The notes under the pieces were generated by a model. The model was not told where the DNA came from. It made no database searches and saw nothing but the letters and a program-made list of their open reading frames with translations. A program made the translations under genes and the position numbers. A stretch of DNA of 64,000 nt. Source: Tenacibaculum sp. MAR_2010_89 (GTDB lineage Bacteria > Bacteroidota > Bacteroidia > Flavobacteriales > Flavobacteriaceae). Shown here one piece after another: positions 1-7,765 of this stretch (positions are counted from its first letter, which is position 1; the number at the start of each line of letters is the position of its first letter). The stretch lies in NCBI RefSeq assembly GCF_900105985.1, contig NZ_FNUB01000005.1:2356001-2420000 (forward strand). Reading direction: 5' to 3'.

Positions 1-357
1 GCTATTGAAAATACAAATAACATGATTAAAGAATTATGGGAATATTGTCAATCTAATACATATTATAAAGGAAAAACCACATTTATAATAACAACAGACC
101 ATGGAAGGGGTACTGTACCATTAGAAAGTTGGAAAAGTCATGGTCAAAATTTAAAATATCATGGTCAAAATTTCACAGTAAAAGGTTCAGATGAGACTTG
201 GTTAGCAGTTTTAGGGCCTAATATTGAAGCTAAAGGTGAAATGAAAAATGAATTACAGTTATATAACAACCAAATAGCAAGTACTATTCAAAAATTGTTA
301 AAAGTAAACGTTATTAGCGCTGAGGTTAATCAAGAAAATTTACCAATAATACAATAA
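1..357 (+). CDS. Alkaline phosphatase-superfamily protein, C-terminal part (5' end outside window)
   Basis: The reading frame is open from base 1, so the gene starts before the window; the first in-frame ATG at 22 is internal. About 118 residues remain. The motif TTDHGRG is the metal-binding Asp-His signature of the alkaline phosphatase/sulfatase/type I phosphodiesterase fold, and a later His (SHGQN or YHGQN) may complete the site. The tail resembles that of predicted phosphodiesterases or phosphonoacetate-hydrolase-like enzymes. It lies 66 nt upstream of the DUF5690, FAD oxidoreductase and phosphonatase-like genes on the same strand. I infer a role in releasing phosphate or phosphonate from an organic ester. 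The exact substrate cannot be told from this fragment. Confidence 0.75.
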   Translation, partial: AIENTNNMIKELWEYCQSNTYYKGKTTFIITTDHGRGTVPLESWKSHGQNLKYHGQNFTVKGSDETWLAVLGPNIEAKGEMKNELQLYNNQIASTIQKLLKVNVISAEVNQENLPIIQ

Positions 358-423
358 CAACACCATTTCTATTAACTTAAATAAGTTCAACGTTTATCGA
401 GCTCGTTTGACTAAAAAAACACT

Positions 424-1686
424 ATGAATATACGTTTTATACTACAAGCATCTTTAGCAACATTTGGTACATATTTTTGTATGTATGCTTTCAGAAAACC
501 TTTTACAGTAGCTACTTTTTCAAATGAAGTATTTTGGGGGATAGATTACAAAATACTATTAATTATTGCCCAAATAATAGGGTATACAATATCTAAATTT
601 CTTGGAATAAAAGTGATTTCTGAAATGAAATCAAAAAAGAGAATACTATATTTAATTGGGTTTATTCTATTTGCTGAATTGGCTTTATTAGGTTTTGCTA
701 TTATTCCAGCACCTTATACAATCATATGTTTATTTTTAAATGGATTACCCTTAGGAATGATTTGGGGAATTGTTTTTTCTTATATAGAAGGACGTAAGGC
801 ATCTGAATTATTAGGGGTGATTTTATCATCTAGTTTTATAGTATCATCAGGGGTTGTGAAATCTATAGGGAAATGGACAATAGATGCTCTTAATGTTTCT
901 GAAAACTGGATGCCTTTTGTAACTGGATTGTTATTTATAACACCTTTAGTTTTATTTGCTTTTTTATTAGAAAAATTACCACAACCAACAGAAGAGGATC
1001 AATTATTAAAAACAATTCGACAACCATTAAATAAGAATCAACGTAGAACTATATTTAAACAATATGCTGCACCATTAACTTTTATTGTAATCTTTTTCAT
1101 AACCTTAACTTCAATAAGAGATTTTAGAGACAATTTTGCACGTGAAATATGGGATGCGTTAGGCTATAAAGACGCAACTATTTTTACAATATCTGAAATA
1201 CCAATAGCCTTAACAGTTCTTTTTATATTAGGTTATATAGGTAGTATTACTACAAACTATAAAGCATTTATGTATTATCATTATGTATTAATTATAGGCT
1301 CAATATCAATACTAATTTCAACTTATTTATTTCAATTGGGAGTTATTTCACCCTTTATATGGATGATAATATCTGGGCTAGGTTTATATAGCTCATATGT
1401 ACCGTTTAATGGAATATTTTTCGATAGAATGATTGCAACTTTTAAAATAAACGGAAATGTTGGTTTTTTAATATACATAGCAGATGCATTTGGATATTTA
1501 GGTAGTATTTTAATTTTAATATATAAAAACTTTGGAAAGGCTTCAATTTCCTGGTTATCATTTTTTATAGATTCATTATATATTTTAGGCTTTTTAGGTT
1601 TTCTAATAACGATATATAGCATCTACTTTTTTAAGAAAAAACAAAAAAAATCAATTACAATAAAGCAATTAGTTTATGAACAATAA
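424..1686 (+). CDS. DUF5690 family multi-pass membrane protein, probable transporter
   Basis: This 420-residue protein has about twelve hydrophobic segments with short loops and an MFS-like layout. The N-terminus (FGTYFCMYAFRKPF) matches my memory of DUF5690, a Bacteroidota family distantly like sugar-phosphate antiporters. The basic central loop (about residues 190-215) fits the cytoplasmic linker between two six-helix halves. Its 3' end overlaps the next gene by 11 bp, so the two are almost certainly co-transcribed and translationally coupled. With an FAD amine oxidase and a phosphonatase-like hydrolase following, import of an aminophosphonate or related phosphorylated compound is the likeliest role; that is inference from context. 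Confidence 0.75.
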   Translation: MNIRFILQASLATFGTYFCMYAFRKPFTVATFSNEVFWGIDYKILLIIAQIIGYTISKFLGIKVISEMKSKKRILYLIGFILFAELALLGFAIIPAPYTIICLFLNGLPLGMIWGIVFSYIEGRKASELLGVILSSSFIVSSGVVKSIGKWTIDALNVSENWMPFVTGLLFITPLVLFAFLLEKLPQPTEEDQLLKTIRQPLNKNQRRTIFKQYAAPLTFIVIFFITLTSIRDFRDNFAREIWDALGYKDATIFTISEIPIALTVLFILGYIGSITTNYKAFMYYHYVLIIGSISILISTYLFQLGVISPFIWMIISGLGLYSSYVPFNGIFFDRMIATFKINGNVGFLIYIADAFGYLGSILILIYKNFGKASISWLSFFIDSLYILGFLGFLITIYSIYFFKKKQKKSITIKQLVYEQ

Positions 1687-2830
1687 ATACGACTTATTAA
1701 TCGTAGGAGGTGGTGTTTTAGGAACATTTCATGCATACCATGCACTAAAAAAAGGGCTACGAGTTGCAATTTTAGAAAAAAACAGTATGCCACAAGGTGC
1801 TACTGTTAGAAATTTTGGTCAAGTAGTGCCTTCTGGGATGAATCAGAAATGGCAAAACTATGGAAGAGAAAGTTTAAATATTTATAAAGAAATCCAAGAT
1901 CAATTTGATATTTCAATTAGACAGAATGGTACCGTTTATTTAGCTTCTAATGATGATGAAGTACAATTAATAGAAGAATTACATCAAATTAATAAAAACA
2001 ATAATTATAGTTCACAATTATTAACGAAACAACAATGTTTAGATAAGTATAGTGGACTTAAAAAAGAGTATTGTAAAGCAGGATTGTTTTTTCCAGATGA
2101 AGTAACAGTAGAGCCTAGGGTAATGATTAATCGTTTACATATGTATATGCAAAAAGAGTTAAAAGCTACCATTTTATTTAATACCTCAGTTGTTAATGTT
2201 GAAGAGTCAAATGGAGAAACAATTGTATATACAGCTGAAGGACAAACATACAAATCGGTTAAAACGATTATATGTAATGGTAATGATTTTAAAATGCTAT
2301 TCCCTTCAATATACAATAAAAGTGATTTAGTAGTATCAAAATTGCAAATGATGCAAACTAAACCACAAATAAACTATCAATTAAAAGGTTCAATATTAAC
2401 GGGATTAACAATTCGTAGGTATGAGGCTTTTGAAGAATGTTCGTCATGGAAAGATGTGAAAACGAAAGAAAGCCCGAATAGTTTTGAAAAAAAATATGGG
2501 ATACATATATTATTTAAACAAGCTATGGATGGATCTGTTATTATTGGTGATTCTCATGAATATGCTTCAGCAAATAATATAGATAGTTTAGGGTTTGATT
2601 TAAAAGAAGAAATTGATGCTTTTATGATTAATGAAGCTAAAAAAATCATCGATTTACCTACTTATGAAATTCAACATAGATGGGCAGGTTTTTATAGTCA
2701 ATGTAAAACAAAAGACCTATTTGAGCACACTATTGGAAGTAATATTCACATAGTAACAGGAATAGGCGGTAAAGGAATGACTGGTAGTGCTGGGTATTCA
2801 AAACAAAATATTATAGAATTATATAAATAG
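1676..2830 (+). CDS. FAD-dependent oxidoreductase of the TIGR03364 type (aminophosphonate oxidation)
   Basis: A 384-residue DAO-fold flavoenzyme. The N-terminal Rossmann motif GGGVLG (G11-x-G13-x2-G16) and the following acidic residue at the end of beta-2 (ILEK) bind FAD. The C-terminal GIGGKGMTGSAG contacts the flavin in this superfamily. The length and the segment RNFGQVVPSG fit the family known to sit beside phosphonatase-like hydrolases. Characterised relatives (PbfD-type) oxidatively deaminate aminoethylphosphonate or its N-methyl derivatives to phosphonoacetaldehyde. The gene starts inside the DUF5690 gene and ends one base before the HAD hydrolase, so the three form one operon. Substrate assignment is inference. 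Confidence 0.85.
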   Translation: MNNKYDLLIVGGGVLGTFHAYHALKKGLRVAILEKNSMPQGATVRNFGQVVPSGMNQKWQNYGRESLNIYKEIQDQFDISIRQNGTVYLASNDDEVQLIEELHQINKNNNYSSQLLTKQQCLDKYSGLKKEYCKAGLFFPDEVTVEPRVMINRLHMYMQKELKATILFNTSVVNVEESNGETIVYTAEGQTYKSVKTIICNGNDFKMLFPSIYNKSDLVVSKLQMMQTKPQINYQLKGSILTGLTIRRYEAFEECSSWKDVKTKESPNSFEKKYGIHILFKQAMDGSVIIGDSHEYASANNIDSLGFDLKEEIDAFMINEAKKIIDLPTYEIQHRWAGFYSQCKTKDLFEHTIGSNIHIVTGIGGKGMTGSAGYSKQNIIELYK

Positions 2831-2831
2831 A

Positions 2832-3506
2832 ATGATGTTAAAAGAGATTAAAATGGTTGTTTTTGATATGGCCGGAACAACAGTAAATGAGCAAAATGTA
2901 GTTTATAAAACATTACATAAAGCTATTATGGAGCATGGTGTAGAGATAAATTTAGATTTAGTATTAAAAATAGGTGCAGGAAAAGAGAAGCATCAAGCTA
3001 TAAAAGACATATTAAAGCATATAAAATCGAATAAAATAAATGAATCACTTGTAATATTCAATCGCTTTAAAGTTTTATTAAATGAAGCTTATGAGAATTT
3101 AAATGTAATACCAATTGAAGGGGTAGAAGATGTATTATTAAAAATAAGAAATAAAAAGATAAAAGTTGTTTTAAATACTGGATACAGTAGAGAAATAGCT
3201 ACTTTTTTACTTCAAAAACTTAAATGGGAAGAAAATAAACAATATGACTTATTATTAACAGCGACAGATGTTGAAAGAGGGCGACCACACCCAGATATGA
3301 TATATAAAGCGATGAAAATTTTTAATATTGAAAATTCAAAACTTGTATTAAAAGCAGGAGATTCAGCAATTGATATAGAAGAAGGTAAAAATGCTAATTG
3401 TGGAATAACTGTAGGAGTATTATCTGGTGCACAAACGAAAGAACAATTAGAATCAATGAACCCTGATTTTATTGTAAACTCATTAGTTGATATAGATAAT
3501 GTATAA
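2832..3506 (+). CDS. Phosphonatase-like HAD hydrolase (phosphonoacetaldehyde hydrolase relative)
   Basis: A 224-residue HAD-superfamily protein. Motif I is FDMAGTT with nucleophile Asp12 and Ala14, as in phosphonoacetaldehyde hydrolase (PhnX) rather than the usual DxDGT. The cap segment IGAGKEKH carries Lys51, which aligns with the PhnX Schiff-base lysine. Motif III/IV is AGDSAIDIEEGKNA. PhnX splits phosphonoacetaldehyde into acetaldehyde and phosphate; TIGR03351-type relatives are syntenic with the flavoenzyme upstream. Gene spacing is one base. Start could be 2832 or 2835 (tandem ATGs). Retention of Lys51 supports true C-P bond cleavage, which is inferred. Confidence 0.85.
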   Translation: MMLKEIKMVVFDMAGTTVNEQNVVYKTLHKAIMEHGVEINLDLVLKIGAGKEKHQAIKDILKHIKSNKINESLVIFNRFKVLLNEAYENLNVIPIEGVEDVLLKIRNKKIKVVLNTGYSREIATFLLQKLKWEENKQYDLLLTATDVERGRPHPDMIYKAMKIFNIENSKLVLKAGDSAIDIEEGKNANCGITVGVLSGAQTKEQLESMNPDFIVNSLVDIDNV

Positions 3507-3757
3507 ATATGATTATTCAATTAAGTAAAAAATATAAAGAGTTATGGGGTATTTGTTTTCTTTTAAATCAATTTTTAAGTAGTTAGTAAGATACTCTTAA
3601 AATCACTAAAAAAGAATAAATGAAATTTTGAAAATACGTAAGATAGCTTAATTGAAATATGTCAATTCTTTAAATTAAATTATTGTAAAGTACTTGTTCT
3701 TAAATCATTGTTTAAATGTTACCTAAATTAAGTTTCTTTTAAGACTATAAAAAACTG

Positions 3758-3788
3758 TTGAATACTGTTTACTAATAGTATATTTTTG
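3758..3788 (+). promoter_or_regulatory. Predicted Bacteroidota promoter of the hemopexin-repeat phosphatase gene
   Basis: TTG at 3758-3760 and TATTTTTG at 3781-3788, with a 20-nt spacer, match the Bacteroidota -33/-7 consensus (TTTG ... TAnnTTTG). The start codon follows 30 nt downstream at 3819. Confidence 0.6.
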
Positions 3789-3810
3789 ATATATAAATTA
3801 ACTAATAGTA
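3770..3810. promoter_or_regulatory. Pair of palindromic decamers flanking the -7 box, candidate operator
   Basis: The decamer ACTAATAGTA occurs at 3771-3780 and again at 3801-3810. Its core ACTA-A-TAGT is an inverted repeat. The copies lie 30 bp apart (about three helical turns) on either side of the -7 box at 3781-3788, so a protein bound here would block the promoter. The half-sites (ACT/AGT) resemble those upstream of the XRE-cupin gene at 6301-6333. Confidence 0.45.
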
Positions 3811-3818
3811 AATAAATT

Positions 3819-5639
3819 ATGAGAAAATCACCCTTCATTCAACAAGTTATTTTAATAACAATATTATTATTTATTGGATGTCAAAATGAGCACGAAATTC
3901 ATCGTACAAAAGAAACAAAAAAAAGAGTAGTACTAGAAAAAACTTCTAAAAAAAAGAAAGTTTTATTAGTTGGAATTGATGGTTTGCAAATAGAAAAAAT
4001 TAGTAATGCAGCCACACCTAATCTCGATAAGTTATTAATAAAGAAAGGGTTTTCTGGAGGAATCACAGGAACAACTTCTGAACAAAAAACTAAAAGTGGA
4101 CCAGGTTGGACAACTATTTTAACAGGAGTATGGTTAAATAAACATGGAGTACCAGACAATAATAGCTCACATAAGTCTAAAGTTAAAAGCGTTTTTCAAT
4201 TTATAAAAGAACATGATAATAATTTAGAAACAGCAAGTGTTGCTACTTGGTCACCTATTCATGATTTTTTAAGAGATCAATTACAGTTTATAAATTATAA
4301 ACATCAGGGAGGTAGTGATGATAATGCGGTTAAAAATTCTGTCAATGAGCTTACAAATCACAATCCAGATTTTCTTTTTGTTCATTTAGATGAGGTAGAT
4401 GGAGTTGGCCATTCAAGTGGATTTGGTTCAAGCTATAATAGTGCTATTTCAAGAGCAGACAAACGATTAGGTACAATAATGAATGCTGTAGAAAATAGAA
4501 TAAATACAAAAAATGAAGACTGGCTTATTATTGTTACTACTGATCACGGAAGAGAAAATAGTGGGTATGGCCATGGAAATCAAACAACTTCTGAAAAAAC
4601 AATTTTTGTAGGAATGAATAAACAAGGGAATGCAGAATTTAATAATTACATAGGAACTATACCTAATAAAGATTTTAATGGTATTTATGGAAATGTTGCA
4701 CAAACTTCAATTATTCCAACTGTATTAACACATTTAAATATTCCAATAAAAAAAGAATGGCAATTAACATCAACATCTTTAATAGGTGAGGTAGGAGCTC
4801 AAAAAGTAATGATGAAAAATTCGAATACTTTGTATTGGCATGCTTCTTCATCAGGCAACATAGAAATTTATAGAAACAATCAATTTTTAACAAGTGTAAA
4901 TAGTTTACAAGGATACTATGTAGATACTGCACCTTCTAAAGGAGATACTAATTATACGTTGTTATTAAACGGACAAACTAGTTCCGTAACTATAAACAAT
5001 ACAAATATTATTGCTGGTCTAGACTGGAATGATTTTATAAATAATAAAGCTTACTTTTTTAGAGATGATATAAAGTATGTTCGTTATAATAAAACATTAG
5101 ACAAAGCTGATAGTGGGTATCCAATACAAACTAATAATTCCTCTTGGCCAGGACTTGGGAACTATAAAAATTTAATTAGTGCTGCCTTTAAATGGAGTAA
5201 TCATAAGGGTTTTTTCTTTTTAAACGATGGACGATATATTAGATATGATATGAATACTGATATTGCAGATACAGGGTATCCAATTAGAGTAACAAATCAA
5301 AATTGGCCAGGTTTAGAAGCGTATGCTAAAAAAATTGTGGCTGCAATAAATTGGAATAACTCAAAAGCATATTTCTTTTTAAATGACGGAACGTACCTAC
5401 GTTATAGTATTAAAAATGATAGGGTAGATTCAGGATATCCAAAACCGATAAACAATTCTACATGGCCAGGGTTAGGTAACTATGGAGCTAAAATAACAGC
5501 AGCAGTAGATTGGAATTTAACCTATTGCTATTTCTTTTTAAATAACAATACTTATATTAAGTATAATAAAACACTAGATAAAGCAGTTTCAGGATACCCA
5601 AAACCAATAAACAACTCTACATGGCCAGGTTTAAAATAA
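3819..5639 (+). CDS. Lipoprotein of the alkaline phosphatase superfamily with four C-terminal hemopexin-like repeats
   Basis: 606 residues. A signal peptide ends in lipobox FIGC (Cys21), so the protein is predicted to be membrane-anchored. Residues about 47-330 form a type I phosphodiesterase/alkaline phosphatase domain: Asp54 (GIDG), putative nucleophile Thr98 or Thr99 (GPGWTTILTG), Asp191/Asp194/His198 (DEVDGVGH), Asp242-His243 (TTDHGREN) and His252 (GHGN). After a linker, four repeats of about 49 residues (near 398, 453, 506 and 560) carry hemopexin-like features: W/F, YFFxxxxYxRY, D-x-GYP and WPGL. Hemopexin propellers usually bind proteins, metals or ligands at a surface. A surface enzyme using the propeller for substrate attachment is plausible. 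Its own promoter lies upstream. Confidence 0.85.
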   Translation: MRKSPFIQQVILITILLFIGCQNEHEIHRTKETKKRVVLEKTSKKKKVLLVGIDGLQIEKISNAATPNLDKLLIKKGFSGGITGTTSEQKTKSGPGWTTILTGVWLNKHGVPDNNSSHKSKVKSVFQFIKEHDNNLETASVATWSPIHDFLRDQLQFINYKHQGGSDDNAVKNSVNELTNHNPDFLFVHLDEVDGVGHSSGFGSSYNSAISRADKRLGTIMNAVENRINTKNEDWLIIVTTDHGRENSGYGHGNQTTSEKTIFVGMNKQGNAEFNNYIGTIPNKDFNGIYGNVAQTSIIPTVLTHLNIPIKKEWQLTSTSLIGEVGAQKVMMKNSNTLYWHASSSGNIEIYRNNQFLTSVNSLQGYYVDTAPSKGDTNYTLLLNGQTSSVTINNTNIIAGLDWNDFINNKAYFFRDDIKYVRYNKTLDKADSGYPIQTNNSSWPGLGNYKNLISAAFKWSNHKGFFFLNDGRYIRYDMNTDIADTGYPIRVTNQNWPGLEAYAKKIVAAINWNNSKAYFFLNDGTYLRYSIKNDRVDSGYPKPINNSTWPGLGNYGAKITAAVDWNLTYCYFFLNNNTYIKYNKTLDKAVSGYPKPINNSTWPGLK

Positions 5640-5666
5640 TAATAATTTAATATTCCCCTTTAATTA

Positions 5667-5718
5667 AAAAGCTCGTCGTTAGCAAAAGGTAAAATCTCAA
5701 ACTAATGGCGATGCTTTT
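5667..5718. terminator. Bidirectional terminator between convergent genes
   Basis: Arms 5667-5682 (AAAAGC then TCGTCGTTAG) and 5702-5718 (CTAATGGCGAT then GCTTTT) form a stem of about 16 bp with one bulge and two G-T wobbles around a 19-nt loop. A-tract on the left and T-tract on the right suit termination in both directions. Confidence 0.7.
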
Positions 5719-5723
5719 ATTTT

Positions 5724-6299
5724 TTAGTTATTATCTGAAAAAAAATATAAAACAAGCATAATACAATCTTCATCACTAGTATTTACAGGAACATGTGGTA
5801 AACGACCATTAAAATAAAGAGAATCACCTTCAGAAACGATTACTTCAGTAGTATCTATTAAATAAGTACAAGTTCCTTTTATAATGTATTTAAATTCCCA
5901 AGCGTCAGTAATTACTTTTTCTCTTTTTGAATTTGGAGATACAGTTAACATTACAGCTTCAAAGCCAACTGCATGCATGCTTTTACCAAAAATTTGAAAA
6001 TAAGTAAACCCTTTTGCTTCAACTTCTTTTTCTATAAGTTGTTGTTCTTCTTTTTTAACATGAATATATTTAGCACCAGTTCTTTTTTCAATACCTTCAA
6101 AAAAGGTACTAGCATCAATATCTAAAGCAGAAATGAGCTCTAAAAATACAGGTAAAGAAGGGATGGTTCTTCCGTTTTCAATCCTTGAAATTAATCCATT
6201 ACTAACACCAGCATTACTAGCTAAATTGCTAATGGTTGTGTTTTGTTTTTTACGTATTTCTTTAATACGTTTTCCAATACCTATTAAAAAATCATCCAT
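5724..6299 (-). CDS. XRE-family regulator with C-terminal cupin domain
   Basis: 191 residues. Residues about 8-62 are a Cro/CI-type helix-turn-helix (IGKRIKEIRKKQ ... GVSNGLISRIENGRTIPSLPV). Residues about 115-188 form a small cupin barrel (VITDAWEFKYIIKGTCTYLI ... EGDSLYFNGRLPHVPVN) with a conserved His near the end. Regulators of this build commonly sense a small metabolite through the cupin. The gene converges on the hemopexin-repeat phosphatase and lies next to the phosphonate operon, so it is a candidate local regulator; the target is inference. Two TACTAAAGTA sites immediately upstream suggest autoregulation. Confidence 0.85.
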   Translation of the reverse strand: MDDFLIGIGKRIKEIRKKQNTTISNLASNAGVSNGLISRIENGRTIPSLPVFLELISALDIDASTFFEGIEKRTGAKYIHVKKEEQQLIEKEVEAKGFTYFQIFGKSMHAVGFEAVMLTVSPNSKREKVITDAWEFKYIIKGTCTYLIDTTEVIVSEGDSLYFNGRLPHVPVNTSDEDCIMLVLYFFSDNN

Positions 6300-6300
6300 A

Positions 6301-6333
6301 TACTAAAGTAGACTCTATTTTTTTACTAAAGTA
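6301..6333. promoter_or_regulatory. Two TACTAAAGTA repeats upstream of the XRE-cupin gene, candidate autoregulatory operator
   Basis: TACTAAAGTA occurs at 6301-6310 and 6324-6333, 23 bp apart; each copy is a near-palindrome (TACT/AGTA half-sites). A related inverted TACTTTA follows near 6346. The sites lie within 35 bp of the start codon at 6299, where an autorepressor would be expected. Confidence 0.45.
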
Positions 6334-6372
6334 CTTAAAAAGGATACTTTAAAACAAATGAAAAAGTTATTT

Positions 6373-7122
6373 TTAATAATTAATCAAACCTTCCTGTACT
6401 AAAATATATTCAGTAATTTCATCTAATTCTCTTTTAGTTTCAGGATGAATACCCCTTGCTGTAAAAAACTCACGTTTTCCTTGATTATTACTACCATACC
6501 AGTAATTAGGAACACCTTCAGTAAAAAACTCCATATTTTTAGTAAGAACTACTTTTTTAAAACGAGCAATATCTATATGATACAGTGTATCACTAATAGC
6601 TCCTTCTGTAGTGCAAGTTATTCTTTCATAATGATCTTGATTCCATACAATGCAGTTACCTGTATTAAAGAAGTAATCTCTTTTGAAAAAGATAAAAGAT
6701 GATACGGATAGTAATGTAATGCTAATTGTAATTATTACTTTTTGTTTTATGCTGTTTGTGGGGGTGCTAGTAGTTGGTTTAGTTATATTAATACTAGTTT
6801 CTTTGTTACTAATATTTTCAATAGTATTATCTTTTATAAGATTACTATTTTTTAATTTAAAGTCTTCATAATCCTCAAACCCTAAATATTCTGCCATTAC
6901 ATCTTTTATAAAAAGGTCAGGGGCACTAACAGGAATATCCTTTTCTTTTTCTACATATCTCTTATGTAACCTACTAATTTTTTGCACACTTACATGATCA
7001 AATATTTCATTTCTTCTCTCTAGTAGTTCTTCCACAAAGAATACTGCTTTACCATTTCTAGATGTAATGGATTCATCTTTTTCTATACTAGTAAAAAAAT
7101 CTACAATAAGTTTTTCAATCAT
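6373..7122 (-). CDS. Uncharacterised single-pass membrane protein
   Basis: I do not recognise a named family. The 249-residue protein has an N-terminal soluble region of about 90 residues that looks helical and ends in YLGFEDYEDFK, a Ser/Thr/Asn-rich linker (about 95-125), one hydrophobic segment (about 128-147: IITISITLLSVSSFIFF) and a C-terminal domain of about 100 residues with a Cys pair (NCIVW, ITCTTEG). With no signal peptide, the N-terminal domain is probably cytoplasmic and the C-terminal part periplasmic, the layout of a membrane-anchored sensor or regulator. It is on the same strand as the XRE-cupin gene, 73 bp upstream of it. Confidence 0.6.
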   Translation of the reverse strand: MIEKLIVDFFTSIEKDESITSRNGKAVFFVEELLERRNEIFDHVSVQKISRLHKRYVEKEKDIPVSAPDLFIKDVMAEYLGFEDYEDFKLKNSNLIKDNTIENISNKETSINITKPTTSTPTNSIKQKVIITISITLLSVSSFIFFKRDYFFNTGNCIVWNQDHYERITCTTEGAISDTLYHIDIARFKKVVLTKNMEFFTEGVPNYWYGSNNQGKREFFTARGIHPETKRELDEITEYILVQEGLINY

Positions 7123-7520
7123 GATTAATCAATTGTTATACAAATCTTATCCAAAAGTAATTCTGTTGTACAAAAATTGATTACGGTTATCCATAAACTA
7201 GACAAATACCACTTGGTTAAAAATTGATAATGTTTTGATTAATGGTAAAATTCAGATAATCAGAATCTTTGCAGTGGCATTGATCGAGAAAACAAAAAAT
7301 AAAAATTCGATTAGTTCTAGTTAACAGATGTATAATCAGTGAATTTTCTTAGACAGGAAAGCTATTAAAAACTACTGATTTTCATCTTCACTTTCCACAA
7401 AAGAGGCTCGAGACTCTTTTAAAATTTTAGGCTTTTCCAAGCACTGTATCGACCTGAGCAATCAAGCTCGGAAAAGAAAACTAATGCTCAAAAATTTTAA
7501 AAGATTAAAAATTTTATAAT
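7123..7520. other. 398-bp intergenic region with a structured right half
   Basis: It separates divergent genes. No reading frame of note is visible before 7521. The right half, 7416-7503, folds as described separately and probably forms the leader of the small lipoprotein mRNA. No clear TAnnTTTG box with a well-spaced -33 element was found; the nearest candidate is CTTTG around 7270. Confidence 0.5.
7416..7503 (+). ncRNA. Predicted nested stem-loop in the leader of the small lipoprotein gene
   Basis: A 13-bp perfect outer stem pairs 7416-7428 (CTTTTAAAATTTT) with 7491-7503. Inside it CTTTTCC (7432-7438) pairs with GGAAAAG (7470-7476), and GAGC (7456-7459) pairs with GCTC (7466-7469). The structure ends 17 nt before the ATG at 7521, so it could gate translation or stabilise the mRNA. 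No known riboswitch class was recognised; function is unknown. Confidence 0.4.
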
Positions 7521-7682
7521 ATGAAGAAAATAATTTTTATAGCAGTTTTAGTAATAAGTGGAGTGTTTACATCATGTACAGATTTAACTGAAGACACCAT
7601 TCAGGAACAACAAGAATTAGAAATTCAAAATACTGGGGGTGAAGAAGGACAAACACCAGATGAAGATGAGGATGAAGGTTAA
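7521..7682 (+). CDS. Small acidic lipoprotein, 53 residues
   Basis: The product has a short signal peptide ending in VFTSC (Cys19) and a strongly acidic tail rich in Glu, Asp, Gln and Gly (ends PDEDEDEG). It is too short for a recognised domain. It resembles the many tiny lipoproteins of Flavobacteriaceae whose acidic stretch just after the Cys may act as a surface-export signal. It is preceded by a folded leader and followed by a T-tract and then a hairpin terminator, so it looks like its own transcription unit, upstream of the sensor kinase. Confidence 0.65.
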   Translation: MKKIIFIAVLVISGVFTSCTDLTEDTIQEQQELEIQNTGGEEGQTPDEDEDEG

Positions 7683-7723
7683 AAATTTTTTTTTTTGATA
7701 TTTATCAAAAGATAAAATTTATA

Positions 7724-7754
7724 AAAAAGGTTGAGTTTGTTACTCAGCCTTTTT
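7724..7754 (+). terminator. Intrinsic terminator after the small lipoprotein gene
   Basis: GGTTGAGT (7729-7736) pairs with ACTCAGCC (7742-7749) with one G-T wobble, extended by A-tract/T-tract pairing, and ends in TTTTT. The kinase gene starts 12 nt later. Confidence 0.75.
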
Positions 7755-7765
7755 ATTTTAGTAGA

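Larger units (their letters stand above)
3507..3818. other. 312-bp intergenic region, no gene seen
   Basis: Stop codons are frequent in all frames and no plausible short gene is visible. The left part is A/T-rich without a convincing hairpin terminator. The right end holds a promoter and two copies of a palindromic decamer, listed separately. Confidence 0.6.

Noticed and set aside
1332..5000. Minus-strand frames at 1332, 2005, 3212, 3899, 4467 and 4711
   Set aside because: All lie opposite clear plus-strand genes, have no recognisable domain and biased composition expected from antisense frames.
6445..6871. Plus-strand frames at 6445 and 6683
   Set aside because: They are antisense to the membrane protein gene at 6373-7122; the hydrophobic run at 6683 is opposite its linker and helix.
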